Below are positions 52,031 through 60,920 of a DNA stretch of 64,000 nt, piece after piece. Under the pieces are notes generated by a model, which had not been told where the DNA came from, made no database searches, and saw only the letters and a program-made list of their open reading frames with translations. A program made the translations under genes and the position numbers. Each line of letters opens with the position of its first letter. The stretch's first letter is position 1. This stretch comes from Nocardia brasiliensis IFM 10847 (GTDB taxonomy: Bacteria; Actinomycetota; Actinomycetes; Mycobacteriales; Mycobacteriaceae), in the NCBI RefSeq assembly GCF_000710915.1, contig NZ_BAUA01000104.1:1-64000 (forward strand), given 5' to 3'.

Positions 52031-54607
52031 ATGGCAGGTAAGTCCCGCAGCACCACGACTACTCGGGCGCGGGCGGGATCGGCGCGGGGCAGGACCACCA
52101 CGGCACGGTCCCGTTCGGCGACACCCCGCGCCGCGGCGGCGCCGCGCGGGCGCAGGCAACCCGCCCGCCGCCCGGTCCGGCGCGCGTCCAACACGGCCCC
52201 GCTCGCGGTGTTCAGCCGGGGGATCAGCAGTGGGTGGAACATGCTCGCGCGCGGCCTCGGCGCCACCACCAGGGCGGTCAGCCGGGCGGGCGAGATCGAG
52301 CACGGGCACCGTCGCGACGGCGTCGCACTGGCGTTGATCGCGTTGAGCGCGGTGATCGCCGCCGCGGTGTGGTTGTCCGCAGGCGGCCCGGTGGGACACT
52401 GGGTCGGCGAGGCCATCCGTGCGGTTTCCGGGTCGGCGTCGGCGGGGCTGCCGTTCGTGGCGACCGCGATCGCCGTCGTACTCATGCGCACCGAACCGCG
52501 TCCGGAGATCCGGCCGCGACTGGTGCTCGGCGGGCTGCTGGTCGGCCTGCCGGTGCTCGGACTGTGGCACGTCATCGCCGGCGCCCCGACGGATCCGCAC
52601 GGACGCGCGCACGCCGCGGGTTTCGTCGGCTTCGTGGTCGGCGGCCCGCTCACCGACGGGCTCACCGCCTGGCTTTCTGTGCCGATCCTGTTGCTGGCCA
52701 TCGTGTTCGGTGTGCTGCTGCTCACCGGGACCACGGTCCGCGAGGTGCCCGCCAAATTGCGCGAGTACTTCGGCACCGGCAGCGGCGGCGACGAATACGG
52801 GGAGTACGACGGCGAATACGACCCCGCGAAGTACGACGCGGACGGCTTCCCGCTGCACTCGACCCGATCCAAGCGCCGCGGCCGCACACCCGCCGAGAAC
52901 TATCCCGCCGACGAGTTCGGTGACGGCGACGCGGTGACCGAGGTGCTCGGCGAACCCCCGCTGCGCGACGCGAAGCCGATCGTCACCGAAGAGCCGCCCG
53001 CGCCGCCGAAGCCGAAGAAGCAGCGCCCGGCCAAGGTGGTCGAGGTCGAGGATCAGACCCCGCCGCCGCCGAAACAACTGGAGTTCGTCACCGACCGCGA
53101 GGTCGAGGGCGATTACACACTGCCGCCGCTCAGCCTGCTGACCGACGGCGATCCGCCCAAAAAGCGCAGTGCCGCCAACGAATCGATGATCGAGGCGATC
53201 ACCGAGGTGCTGGTGCAGTTCAAGATCGACGCGGCGGTCACCGGCTTCGTCCGCGGCCCGACCGTCACCCGCTACGAGGTCGAGCTCGGCCCGGGCGTGA
53301 AGGTCGAGAAGATCACCGCGCTGGCCCGCAACATCGCCTATGCCGTTGCCACGGAGAACGTTCGGCTGCTCGCGCCGATCCCCGGCAAGTCCGCGGTCGG
53401 CATCGAGGTGCCCAACGCCGACCGGGAGCTGGTCCGCCTCGCCGACGTGCTCAAGGCGCCCTCGACCCGAAACGACCACCACCCCCTGGTGATCGGCCTC
53501 GGCAAGAACATCGAGGGCGACTATCTCGCGGCGAACCTGGCCAAGATGCCGCATCTGCTGGTGGCCGGTTCCACCGGCTCGGGTAAGTCCAGCTTCGTGA
53601 ACTCGATGCTGGTCTCGCTGCTGCACCGGGCCACGCCGGAGGAGGTCAGGATGATCCTGATCGACCCGAAGATGGTGGAACTCACCCCGTACGAGGGCAT
53701 TCCGCACCTGATCACGCCCATCATCACCCAGCCGAAGAAGGCCGCCGCCGCGCTGGCCTGGCTGGTGGAGGAGATGGAGCAGCGCTATCAGGACATGCAG
53801 GCCAACAAGGTTCGCCACATCGACGACTTCAACAAGAAGGTGAAGTCGGGCGCGATCACCGCCCCGCTCGGTAGCGAACGGGTGTACCGGCCCTACCCGT
53901 ACATCCTCGCCATCGTCGACGAGCTGGCCGACCTGATGATGACCGCGCCGCGCGACGTCGAGGACGCGATCGTGCGGATCACCCAAAAGGCCCGTGCCGC
54001 AGGCATTCACCTGGTGCTGGCCACCCAGCGCCCCTCGGTCGACGTGGTCACCGGCCTGATCAAGACCAACGTGCCGTCCCGATTGGCCTTCGCCACTTCG
54101 TCTTTGACGGACTCGCGGGTCATCCTGGACCAGCCGGGCGCGGAGAAGCTGATCGGCATGGGCGACGGCCTGTTCCTGCCGATGGGCGCGAACAAGCCCA
54201 CCCGCCTGCAGGGCGCGTTCATCAGCGACGAGGAGATCCACGCCGTCGTCGATTTCGCCAAGAACCAGGCCGAACCCGAATACCAGGACGGCGTCACCGC
54301 CGCGAAGGCGGGCGAGAAGAAGGACGTCGATCCCGATATCGGCGACGACCTGGAGGTCTTCATCCAGGCGGTGGAACTGGTCGTCACCTCACAGTTCGGC
54401 TCCACCTCGATGTTGCAGCGCAAGCTGCGCGTCGGCTTCGCCAAGGCGGGGCGCCTGATGGACCTGATGGAAACCCGCGGTGTCGTGGGGCCCAGCGAAG
54501 GTTCCAAGGCGCGCGACGTGCTGATCAAGCCGGACGAGTTGGACGGCCTGCTGTGGACCATTCGCGGGGGTGGCGACGAGCCGCCACCGGACGAGGACGC
54601 CGGCTGA
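52031..54607 (+). CDS. ftsK: DNA translocase FtsK/SpoIIIE
   Basis: Septal DNA pump that clears the chromosome termini during division. The 858-residue protein has an Arg/Ala-rich N-terminus, four membrane helices (about residues 95-240), a charged Pro-rich linker, and the motor: FVRGPTVTRYEVELGPGVKV, Walker A GSTGSGKSS, ILIDPKMVELTPYEGIPHLI, Walker B IVDELADLMMTAPRDVEDAI, LVLATQRPSVDVVTGLIK. The gamma winged-helix domain ends the protein (TSMLQRKLRVGFAKAGRLMD). ATG 52031; a -10 just upstream suggests a leaderless message. Same neighbourhood as mycobacterial Rv2748c. Confidence 0.97.
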   Translation: MAGKSRSTTTTRARAGSARGRTTTARSRSATPRAAAAPRGRRQPARRPVRRASNTAPLAVFSRGISSGWNMLARGLGATTRAVSRAGEIEHGHRRDGVALALIALSAVIAAAVWLSAGGPVGHWVGEAIRAVSGSASAGLPFVATAIAVVLMRTEPRPEIRPRLVLGGLLVGLPVLGLWHVIAGAPTDPHGRAHAAGFVGFVVGGPLTDGLTAWLSVPILLLAIVFGVLLLTGTTVREVPAKLREYFGTGSGGDEYGEYDGEYDPAKYDADGFPLHSTRSKRRGRTPAENYPADEFGDGDAVTEVLGEPPLRDAKPIVTEEPPAPPKPKKQRPAKVVEVEDQTPPPPKQLEFVTDREVEGDYTLPPLSLLTDGDPPKKRSAANESMIEAITEVLVQFKIDAAVTGFVRGPTVTRYEVELGPGVKVEKITALARNIAYAVATENVRLLAPIPGKSAVGIEVPNADRELVRLADVLKAPSTRNDHHPLVIGLGKNIEGDYLAANLAKMPHLLVAGSTGSGKSSFVNSMLVSLLHRATPEEVRMILIDPKMVELTPYEGIPHLITPIITQPKKAAAALAWLVEEMEQRYQDMQANKVRHIDDFNKKVKSGAITAPLGSERVYRPYPYILAIVDELADLMMTAPRDVEDAIVRITQKARAAGIHLVLATQRPSVDVVTGLIKTNVPSRLAFATSSLTDSRVILDQPGAEKLIGMGDGLFLPMGANKPTRLQGAFISDEEIHAVVDFAKNQAEPEYQDGVTAAKAGEKKDVDPDIGDDLEVFIQAVELVVTSQFGSTSMLQRKLRVGFAKAGRLMDLMETRGVVGPSEGSKARDVLIKPDELDGLLWTIRGGGDEPPPDEDAG

Positions 54608-54650
54608 AATTCGGTTGAGGTTTGCGGCCACGTCGGTACCGTCGAGCAGC

Positions 54651-56537
54651 ATGGTGTCCGATGACGTGGCCGTGGACCCGTCCGCGGATCCCTGGAGCGC
54701 GCACGACGCGACCGTGGCCGCGACCGGTTTCTGGGCGATGGCCCGGCAGCTGCCCACGACCTTCGCCCAGGTGCTGCGTGAGTGCTGGCAGGTGAGCAGG
54801 CTCGACACCGCTGCGCTGGTGGTGAGCAGCCTGCTCGCCGAGATCGGCACGGCGGTCGGCCTTTTGGCCACCACCGCAGTGCTCGAACGCTTGCTCGCGA
54901 CGGGACCGACGCCCGACCGGGTCCGCGCCGCGGCGCCCGCGCTGCTGCTGATCACCGCGATGCTGCTGCTCCGTGGTGGCCTGCGCGAGGTGGCGACCTG
55001 GGTGAAGTCGCGGATCGACCCGCAGCTGCGCCGTAGTTTGCGCACCCGGCTGCTGCGCTTGACGACCGACGTCGAATTGGTGGCTTTCGACGACGACGTC
55101 TTCCAGAACACGCTGCACCGCATCCGAGAGCGCGCCCCGCACGCGGTCTCGGGGCTGGTCGACGGCGTCTTGCGCCTGATCTCCGGGGTGATCGGCGTCG
55201 TCATGGTGACGGGTGTGCTGGGTGTGCTGCACCCGATCCTGGTGCCGCTGTTGGTGATCGCGCTCGTCCCCACCTGGTGGGCGGCCGTACGCGGGGCCCG
55301 AATGGGCTACGAGATGTATGCCGCGACCAGCGGCGCCGAACGCCGGATGGAGACTTTGACCGATCTGATGGCGGATCGTCTCCCCGCCGCCGAGATCCGG
55401 GCCTACACCATGCGGACGTTCCTGCTCGCGGAATTCGACCGCCTTGCCCATTTCGTGCAGGGCAAGGCTTTACGGCTCGAACGTGCACAGGCGGGCGTTC
55501 GCGCGCTCGGGGCGACCCTCGCCGGGCTCGCGATGGGCGTGGTGTATCTGGCGCTCGGCCTGCTGCTCTTCGCGGCCGTACTGCCGCTGGCCGTGGCGGG
55601 CACCGCGGTGGTCGCCCTGCGCACCGCGACGACGGCCCTGCGCGAGCTGGTCGAGAGCATGAACTGGAGTTACGAGAACGCGCTGTTCTACCGGGATTAC
55701 CTCGACTTCTGCGCCGAAGCGCAACGGCGACAGGAACGTCGCGGTGGGACGGCGGTGGGTGCGGACGTGGACCGCATCGTTGCCAGGGACCTCACGTTCA
55801 CCTACCCGAATGCCGAGCAGCCTGCCTTGCGCGGGCTCAGCATGCATATCGAACCCGGCGAGATCATCGCCATCGTGGGTGAGAACGGTTCCGGCAAAAC
55901 GACACTCGCCAAGATTCTCAGCGGCCTGTACCAACCCGACTCCGGCACCGTCACTTACGGCGGCGTGCGCCTGCAGGACATCGATCTGCGGCTGCTGCGG
56001 GACCGAATCGCGGTGGTGGCGCAGAACTTCACGCACTGGCCCTTCTCGGCGCGGCAGAACATCACCATCGGCCGCCACGATCATCCGGAGTCGGCGGCCG
56101 CGTTCGACGCGGCGGCGCATGCCGCCGGGGCCGATGCGGTGCTGGCCGGTCTGTCCAGTGGGCCGGACACCTTGCTCGATCCCACCTATCAGGGTGGCGT
56201 CGAGCTGTCCGGCGGGCAGTGGCAGCGCATCGCGGTGGCGCGCGGCCTGTACCGGGACGCGCCGCTGCTGATCTGCGACGAACCGACCGCGGCCTTGGAC
56301 GCGCGCACCGAGCACGCCGTCTTCGAGACGATCCGCACGCACGCCGCGCAGCGCACGGTCGTGCTCATCACGCATCGGCTCGCCAGCGTGCGCTACGCCG
56401 ATCGAATCTATGTCCTCGAGCGCGGCCGGGTGGCAGAGCACGGCAACCACGACGAACTCATGGCCCGCGATGGCCTCTACCACGAGTTCTATTCTTTGCA
56501 GGCGCAGGCCTACCAAGCGCCGGAGGCAGTGGAGTAG
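54651..56537 (+). CDS. ABC transporter, fused permease and ATP-binding domains
   Basis: A 628-residue half-transporter: permease domain of six helices in about residues 30-345 (e.g. LVSGVIGVVMVTGVLGVLHP), then the ATPase: Walker A IVGENGSGKTTLAKILSGL, signature ELSGGQWQRIAVARGLYRDA, Walker B LLICDEPTAALDARTEH, H-loop VLITHRLASVRYADRIYVLE. As a half-transporter it must homodimerise. ATG 54651 (MVSDDVAVDPSADPW) lies 44 bp after ftsK. Exported substrate unknown; such single exporters often carry lipids or peptides. Confidence 0.9.
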   Translation: MVSDDVAVDPSADPWSAHDATVAATGFWAMARQLPTTFAQVLRECWQVSRLDTAALVVSSLLAEIGTAVGLLATTAVLERLLATGPTPDRVRAAAPALLLITAMLLLRGGLREVATWVKSRIDPQLRRSLRTRLLRLTTDVELVAFDDDVFQNTLHRIRERAPHAVSGLVDGVLRLISGVIGVVMVTGVLGVLHPILVPLLVIALVPTWWAAVRGARMGYEMYAATSGAERRMETLTDLMADRLPAAEIRAYTMRTFLLAEFDRLAHFVQGKALRLERAQAGVRALGATLAGLAMGVVYLALGLLLFAAVLPLAVAGTAVVALRTATTALRELVESMNWSYENALFYRDYLDFCAEAQRRQERRGGTAVGADVDRIVARDLTFTYPNAEQPALRGLSMHIEPGEIIAIVGENGSGKTTLAKILSGLYQPDSGTVTYGGVRLQDIDLRLLRDRIAVVAQNFTHWPFSARQNITIGRHDHPESAAAFDAAAHAAGADAVLAGLSSGPDTLLDPTYQGGVELSGGQWQRIAVARGLYRDAPLLICDEPTAALDARTEHAVFETIRTHAAQRTVVLITHRLASVRYADRIYVLERGRVAEHGNHDELMARDGLYHEFYSLQAQAYQAPEAVE

Positions 56538-56569
56538 CGACGGATCGGACGGTGGCCTGCTGATCGGCG

Positions 56570-57142
56570 CTACGGCTGGTTCGTGCGTTCGGCGGTGCGC
56601 ACCCGCTCGCGCCAGGTGCGGTTCTTTGCGCGGTTGCCGCAGTTGGTCATATCGCACCAGCGGCGCGAGCGGTTGCGGGAGGTGTCGAAATACGCCCAGC
56701 GGCAGTCTCGGGCCGCGCAGGATTTGAGCCGGGCCCAGTCGCCCGCGGCGCGCGCGGTGAGATAGGTCTGCGCGATTTCGGCGATGACATCGCGGGCCGG
56801 GGCCGTGTCGGCAGCGCACAGCTGCGGTCCCCGGCGCTCGTCGCCGAGCGTGACGACCACCGGTACGGACGCCAATATCGTTGCCGCACCGCGTAATACC
56901 TCGGCATCGGGGTCCTGCGCGTTGTTCGCCGCAGCCAGCTCACGCAGGCCTTCGCGCAGCTCCCGCAACGCCAGCAGCTCATTCGGCGTGACAGACAGTT
57001 CCGCGCTGTCGCGGCCGAGCCAGCCGGCGAGCCAGCCCGGTGCGCGCTCGTCGGTCAGCACGTCGTCTCCGTCGGGGCAGTGCCGCGTATTGATGAACGC
57101 CACCAGCCGTTCCGCCGTCTCGGGCGGACCTTCCATCGCCAT
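56570..57142 (-). CDS. CGNR zinc-finger (ABATE domain) protein
   Basis: A 190-residue protein with the N-terminal ABATE-type helical domain (AERLVAFINTRHCPDGDDVL ... VTPNELLALRELREGLREL) and a C-terminal CGNR zinc finger: LKSCAARDCRWAYFDTSRNR, then SRRWCDMTNCGNRAKNRTWR, giving C-x4-C and C-x4-C ligands. These are presumed stress-related transcription regulators in actinobacteria. ATG 57142. Divergent from the RclC-like gene, which could be its target. Confidence 0.88.
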   Translation of the reverse strand: MAMEGPPETAERLVAFINTRHCPDGDDVLTDERAPGWLAGWLGRDSAELSVTPNELLALRELREGLRELAAANNAQDPDAEVLRGAATILASVPVVVTLGDERRGPQLCAADTAPARDVIAEIAQTYLTARAAGDWARLKSCAARDCRWAYFDTSRNRSRRWCDMTNCGNRAKNRTWRERVRTAERTNQP

Positions 57143-57263
57143 GAGACCAGTGTACCCACTTGACTGGTCACGGTGAGCCGAGCCACAATGACCAGTGTTC
57201 CGATTTAGACGGTCACTTTCCGGATCGCGGAACTACCGTATTACCGAAAGCAGGGAGCATGAC

Positions 57264-57752
57264 ATGTCCACCATCACCCGGACCTCGACGCTCGATCGAG
57301 TAACCGCACTGCCGCAGCTAGGTGCGGCGATCAGCCGCTACGGCCTCGCGCTGGTCATCCTCTGGATCGGTGCGATGAAGTTCTTTTCCTTTGAGGCACA
57401 AGGCATTCAACCGCTCATCGCGAGTTCACCGCTGATGTCCTGGCTCTACGATTTCCTCAGCGTCGACGCGCTTTCTGCGGTGATCGGCGTGGTCGAGGTG
57501 GTGATCGGACTCCTGATCGTCGCCTGGCGGTTCGCGCCACGCGCGGCCTTGCTCGGCAGCCTGGGCGCCGTGCTCCTGTTCCTGACCACCCTGAGCTTCA
57601 TGCTCACCAGCCCCGGCGTCTGGCAGCCCGGCTACGGCTTCCCGTTCCTCGGCGCGGGCGGCGGCTTCCTGCTGAAGGACCTGGTGCTGCTCGGCGTCTC
57701 GGTGCTCACCGCGGGCGAAGCCCTGGCCCTGGTGCGCGCGCGGCGCGGGTGA
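57264..57752 (+). CDS. RclC/YkgB-family (DUF417) membrane protein
   Basis: A 162-residue four-helix membrane protein: LGAAISRYGLALVILWIGAM, KFFSFEAQGIQPLIASSPLM, VVEVVIGLLIVAWRFAPRAA, VLLFLTTLSFMLTSPGVWQP, GGGFLLKDLVLLGVSVLTAG. The family includes E. coli RclC, part of the reactive-chlorine response, with no known transport function. ATG 57264 has GGGAG at 57253-57257. Divergent from the CGNR regulator. Confidence 0.88.
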   Translation: MSTITRTSTLDRVTALPQLGAAISRYGLALVILWIGAMKFFSFEAQGIQPLIASSPLMSWLYDFLSVDALSAVIGVVEVVIGLLIVAWRFAPRAALLGSLGAVLLFLTTLSFMLTSPGVWQPGYGFPFLGAGGGFLLKDLVLLGVSVLTAGEALALVRARRG

Positions 57753-57775
57753 GCAGCAGCCGGGTCCGCCCGCCG

Positions 57776-57828
57776 CCGCGCACATGTTGTTGCCCTGCGC
57801 GCGTGTCGCTCAACAGACATGTGCGCGG
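57776..57828. repeat. Large inverted repeat after the RclC-like gene
   Basis: CCGCGCACATGT (57776-57787) and ACATGTGCGCGG (57817-57828) form a perfect 12-bp stem with a 29-base GC-rich loop. It lies 24 bases beyond the RclC-like stop and may act as its terminator, or as a transposed-element relic. No T-tract follows. Confidence 0.55.
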
Positions 57829-57865
57829 GGCAATGACAGCTGCGCGGCAGCCGACAGCGGCGTCG

Positions 57866-57940
57866 TTCCCTCGACGAGATTCGAACTCGCACCTTCCCGG
57901 AATCTAGGTCCGGTGCCTCTACCGATTGGGCTACGAGGGA
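57866..57940 (-). tRNA. Short tRNA-Leu(UAG)-like gene with C33
   Basis: A 75-nt sequence folds into a cloverleaf: acceptor TCCCTCG/CGAGGGA (7 bp), a class-II-like D-arm GCC-...-GGC with an 11-nt loop, anticodon stem CCGGA/TCCGG with loop CCTAGAT (anticodon UAG), a six-base variable loop (not the long arm of normal Leu tRNAs), and T-arm GCGAG-TTCGAAT-CTCGT. Position 33 is C rather than the near-invariant U, and the size is that of a class I tRNA. CCA is not encoded. It resembles other short UAG-anticodon tRNAs noted in actinobacteria. Identity as functional tRNA is uncertain. Confidence 0.7.
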
Positions 57941-57958
57941 TTGTTTCGGACAACGAAA

Positions 57959-57998
57959 AAGGGGTCGCTCCTTGGCGATTGCCGCGGAGCGACCCCTT
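57959..57998 (-). terminator. Intrinsic terminator of the upstream secreted-protein gene
   Basis: Stem AAGGGGTCGCTCC/GGAGCGACCCCTT (57959-57971 and 57986-57998), 13 bp perfect, 14-base loop; on the minus strand it is followed by TTTTTCGTTG. It lies downstream of the secreted protein at 58223-58855 and ends 18 bases before the tRNA-like gene, which is read in the same direction. Confidence 0.85.
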
Positions 57999-58222
57999 CG
58001 ACGGGTCTGGGTAGACACGGTCAGGGGCGACTCCGCGTGCTCGTGCACCGAGTGGTGCCGGCGACGGCCGATAGCGCGGCGAAGGCACTCGGCAGCCAGG
58101 TTGCGCTTAGCGACGGGCGTCGCTGCGGCATCCAGGTCACGGTCGTTCGCCTTCCGTTCGGGTCACTGTGTCTTGTGTTGACGCTAACATCCGGATTTCG
58201 TGTTGGGAACCGGTTTTCGTGG

Positions 58223-58855
58223 TCAGAAGGTGCGGTTGGACTCGCGAGAAATCTGGAACCCGGTGCCGGCCGTATCGTTCGTGCAGGTCACTCCGGCTTC
58301 GGTGGAGTCACAGGTGAACGAGCCGACGGTAAGCATTGCACCATATGGAAGTACCCGGCCGCCGCCCCGGGTGCCGCCATCGATGGGCTCGCCGACGAAC
58401 ACGCCCTGATTCAGGCACAGCGGCTCGGCTTTCGCCCCGACCGCCAGCGCGCCCGCGTACTTGTCCTTGGCCCAGCAGTCCCGGTATTGCGCCGGTGCCG
58501 GATTCGTCGGTCCCTGGCAGCCGGCCTGGGCGTTGTCCGAGATCGGCTGATCCAGGATCGCGCAGAGGAACGACCCGCTCGGCGTCTGGAAGTAGTACCC
58601 CGACTGCTGCCGATACTGGGCCGGGTCGACCTGGCCCGGAGCGGGCGGCCGAGTCGCGCTCGGCGGGGCCTCGGTGGTCGGTGCGGCCGACGGGGCCGCG
58701 GACGAACTCGGTGCGGCCGAACTGGTCGCCGCGGACTGCGGGGCGGACGTGCCGGACGGCGCGCCCGAACTCTTGTCGTCGTCGCCACACCCGGCCAGCA
58801 ACGCCAGCGCGATAGTGCAGGGCACCACTGCGATACGAGCTCCTCGGATTTGCAT
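58223..58855 (-). CDS. Secreted Cys-rich lipoprotein, family A (first paralogue)
   Basis: A 210-residue lipoprotein: signal peptide with lipobox ALLAGC, Ser/Ala/Pro-rich linker (residues about 28-75), then a domain with GYYFQTPSGSFLCAILDQPI, AGCQGPTNPAPAQYRDCW, AVGAKAEPLCLNQGVFVG, MLTVGSFTCDSTEAGVTCTN and the end ISRESNRTF. Six Cys, probably three disulfides. It is paralogous to the gene at 60902-61441. ATG 58855. No function known; the pattern resembles mycobacterial/nocardial exported proteins of unknown role. Confidence 0.8.
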   Translation of the reverse strand: MQIRGARIAVVPCTIALALLAGCGDDDKSSGAPSGTSAPQSAATSSAAPSSSAAPSAAPTTEAPPSATRPPAPGQVDPAQYRQQSGYYFQTPSGSFLCAILDQPISDNAQAGCQGPTNPAPAQYRDCWAKDKYAGALAVGAKAEPLCLNQGVFVGEPIDGGTRGGGRVLPYGAMLTVGSFTCDSTEAGVTCTNDTAGTGFQISRESNRTF

Positions 58856-58957
58856 GACGGCATTGTGGCCTGTGCCGCCCGCGCCGGCCGCCGGGACGCG
58901 CCGTCACCCGGCGCGCGTGATCACGCCTGGTCGTCGGCCCAGATCGGCTGCGCCCGA

Positions 58958-59791
58958 TCAGTTCTTGCGCGCCTGCAACGTGTAGCTCAGCGGCACTCGC
59001 TCCTGATGTTCGGTGAGCCGCCACTCGCCGCCGTCCCCGAGCGTCATCAGCCCGGGCAGCGCCTCCCACGGCACAGTGCGGTGCTCGACCAGTCCGGTGA
59101 TCGTCAGATCGGCGGCCAGCAGCGCGGTCACGATGTCGCCCAGGCCGTGGTTCCACTCGTGCGTGGTGATCTGCTCGAATTCCGCGGTGGTGTCGACGTA
59201 GGTGCCGCCGTCGGAAAACACCATCGGCTCCGGTGTTTCGAAGTACGGGTAGCCGACAACCAGCCGGTCCGTGTGGTTTTCGTCCAACGACCACAGCATC
59301 GGATGGCCTTCGCGCAGGAACAGCCGTCCGCCGGGGCGCAGCAGTCCCGCGACGGTTTCCGCCCAGCGGCCCACGCTCGGCAACCAGCACAGCGCACCGA
59401 TGCCGGTGTAGACCAGGTCGAATTGCGCTGCGCCCAGGGCGGTTACCGCGTCGTACACGTTCGATTCTACGAAATCGACTCCGGCACTTGTTGTTTCGTT
59501 GAGCGCCCGAGCTTCCGCGAGCGAGGCGGGGGAGAAGTCGAGTCCGGTCATCCTCGCGCCGAGCCGGGCCAGTGAGATCGTGTCGGTGCCGATATGGCAT
59601 TGCAGGTGCACGCCGCGGCAGCCGGCGATATCGCCCAGCAGTGGCAGGTCGAACCGCACCACGTCGCTGAGGAAGCCGGGCTCGGTGCGGAACCGGTCCA
59701 CCGCGTAGTCGCGCGAGGCGGCGTGCGCGGGCGCGCGTTCGTCCCAGTTCGCCTTGTTCAGCAGCAGGTAGTCGTCGGTCACGGAGGTCAC
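58958..59791 (-). CDS. Class I SAM-dependent methyltransferase
   Basis: A 277-residue methyltransferase: motif I GVHLQCHIGTDTISLARLGA, followed by RMTGLDFSPASLAEARALNE (SAM ribose binding) and FDLVYTGIGALCWLPSVGRW (catalytic strand 4). C-terminal end PLSYTLQARKN. Start GTG 59791 (VTSVTDDYLLLNKANWDERA); GTG 59782 is also in frame. Substrate unknown. It stands between the two paralogous secreted proteins and is divergent from terC. Confidence 0.88.
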   Translation of the reverse strand: MTSVTDDYLLLNKANWDERAPAHAASRDYAVDRFRTEPGFLSDVVRFDLPLLGDIAGCRGVHLQCHIGTDTISLARLGARMTGLDFSPASLAEARALNETTSAGVDFVESNVYDAVTALGAAQFDLVYTGIGALCWLPSVGRWAETVAGLLRPGGRLFLREGHPMLWSLDENHTDRLVVGYPYFETPEPMVFSDGGTYVDTTAEFEQITTHEWNHGLGDIVTALLAADLTITGLVEHRTVPWEALPGLMTLGDGGEWRLTEHQERVPLSYTLQARKN

Positions 59792-59886
59792 TGTGGCACG
59801 GGCGCGCGGTTGCCCGCATGTGAAATTATGGTCAGCAACCAACCCGCTAGCCGAAAAGAACGGACAAATCGGGCATTATGGATGTC

Positions 59887-59925
59887 ATGACTCTCGCTGC
59901 CGATCGGCGCACCGCATGCAGGTAA
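59887..59925 (+). CDS. Possible 12-aa upstream ORF overlapping terC
   Basis: ATG 59887 opens MTLAADRRTACR with a TAA at 59923-59925, overlapping the terC ATG at 59916 in another frame. A TATGGAT-like -10 lies just upstream and could make this ORF leaderless. It may reduce or couple terC translation. Weak evidence. Confidence 0.25.
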   Translation: MTLAADRRTACR

Positions 59926-60920
59926 CCGCACTCGAGTGGGTGGTCACCGTCGTGGTGATCCTCGCCCTGTTCGTCTTCGACTTCTATGCTCACGTGCGCA
60001 CTCCGCACGAACCGACCTTCCGGGAATCAGGGTTCTGGTCGGCCGTCTACATCGGTCTCGCGCTCGCCTTCGGCGGCTATGTCGCCTGGCAGTGGGGCGG
60101 CACGTACGCGGGGGAGTACTACGCGGGCTTCGTCACCGAGAAGGCACTCTCGGTGGACAACCTGTTCGTTTTCCTGATCATCATGTCCACCTTCGCGGTG
60201 CCGCGGATCTACCAGCAGAAGGCGCTGCTGATCGGCATCGTCATCGCGCTGGTGATGCGCGGCGCGTTCATCGCCGTCGGCGCGGCCGCGATCAGCGCGT
60301 TCAGCTGGGTCTTCTATCTGTTCGGCCTGTTCCTCATCTACACCGCGGTCAAGCTGATCCGGGAGAGCGGCCACGAGGTGGAACACGAGGAGAAGCGCGA
60401 CAGCCGGATCGTCGCGCTGGCCAAGCGGATATTGCCGACCACCGACAGCTACGACGGCGACAAGCTGGTCACCCGCGTCGACGGACGGCGCGCGGTGACC
60501 CCGCTGCTGCTGGCGCTGCTGGCGATCGGCTTCGCCGACCTGCTGTTCGCCCTGGACTCGATCCCGGCGATCTACGGTCTGACGAGCGAGCCGTACCTGG
60601 TATTCACCGCAAACGCGTTCGCGCTCATGGGTTTACGGCAGTTGTACTTCTTGATCGGTGGACTCCTCGATCGGCTGGTCTATCTGTCCTACGGTCTGTC
60701 GGCGATCCTGGCGTTCATCGGCGTGAAGCTGGTGCTGCACGCGCTGCACGAGAACACGCTCCCGTTCATCAACGGCGGTGAGCACGTCAGCGTGCCGGAG
60801 ATCTCGACGGGGATCTCGCTGAGCGTCATCCTCGGCATTCTGGTCGTCGCGACGGTCGCCAGCCTGCTGCGCACGCGCGGCGCCGCGCGCGAGGCGGACG
60901 CTCAGAACACCCGGTTGTAA
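59916..60920 (+). CDS. TerC-family integral membrane protein
   Basis: A 334-residue protein of the TerC/Alx family, linked to Mn export and metallation of exported proteins. About nine helices; the two family motifs are EKALSVDNLFVFLIIMSTFA (helix 2-3) and GFADLLFALDSIPAIYGLTS, with the conserved Asp of each half, and NAFALMGLRQLYFLIGGLLD. ATG 59916 has no strong Shine-Dalgarno; a 12-codon upstream ORF overlaps it. No yybP-ykoY-type riboswitch was recognised upstream. Confidence 0.92.
   Translation: MQVTALEWVVTVVVILALFVFDFYAHVRTPHEPTFRESGFWSAVYIGLALAFGGYVAWQWGGTYAGEYYAGFVTEKALSVDNLFVFLIIMSTFAVPRIYQQKALLIGIVIALVMRGAFIAVGAAAISAFSWVFYLFGLFLIYTAVKLIRESGHEVEHEEKRDSRIVALAKRILPTTDSYDGDKLVTRVDGRRAVTPLLLALLAIGFADLLFALDSIPAIYGLTSEPYLVFTANAFALMGLRQLYFLIGGLLDRLVYLSYGLSAILAFIGVKLVLHALHENTLPFINGGEHVSVPEISTGISLSVILGILVVATVASLLRTRGAAREADAQNTRL

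Noticed and set aside
51083..54241. Very long open frame antisense to ftsK
   Set aside because: GC-rich codon bias leaves long antisense frames. The sense strand encodes unmistakable FtsK motifs and the antisense protein shows no domain or start signal.
59810..59915. yybP-ykoY manganese riboswitch upstream of terC
   Set aside because: No conserved loop sequences or paired helices of that riboswitch were recognised in this short leader.
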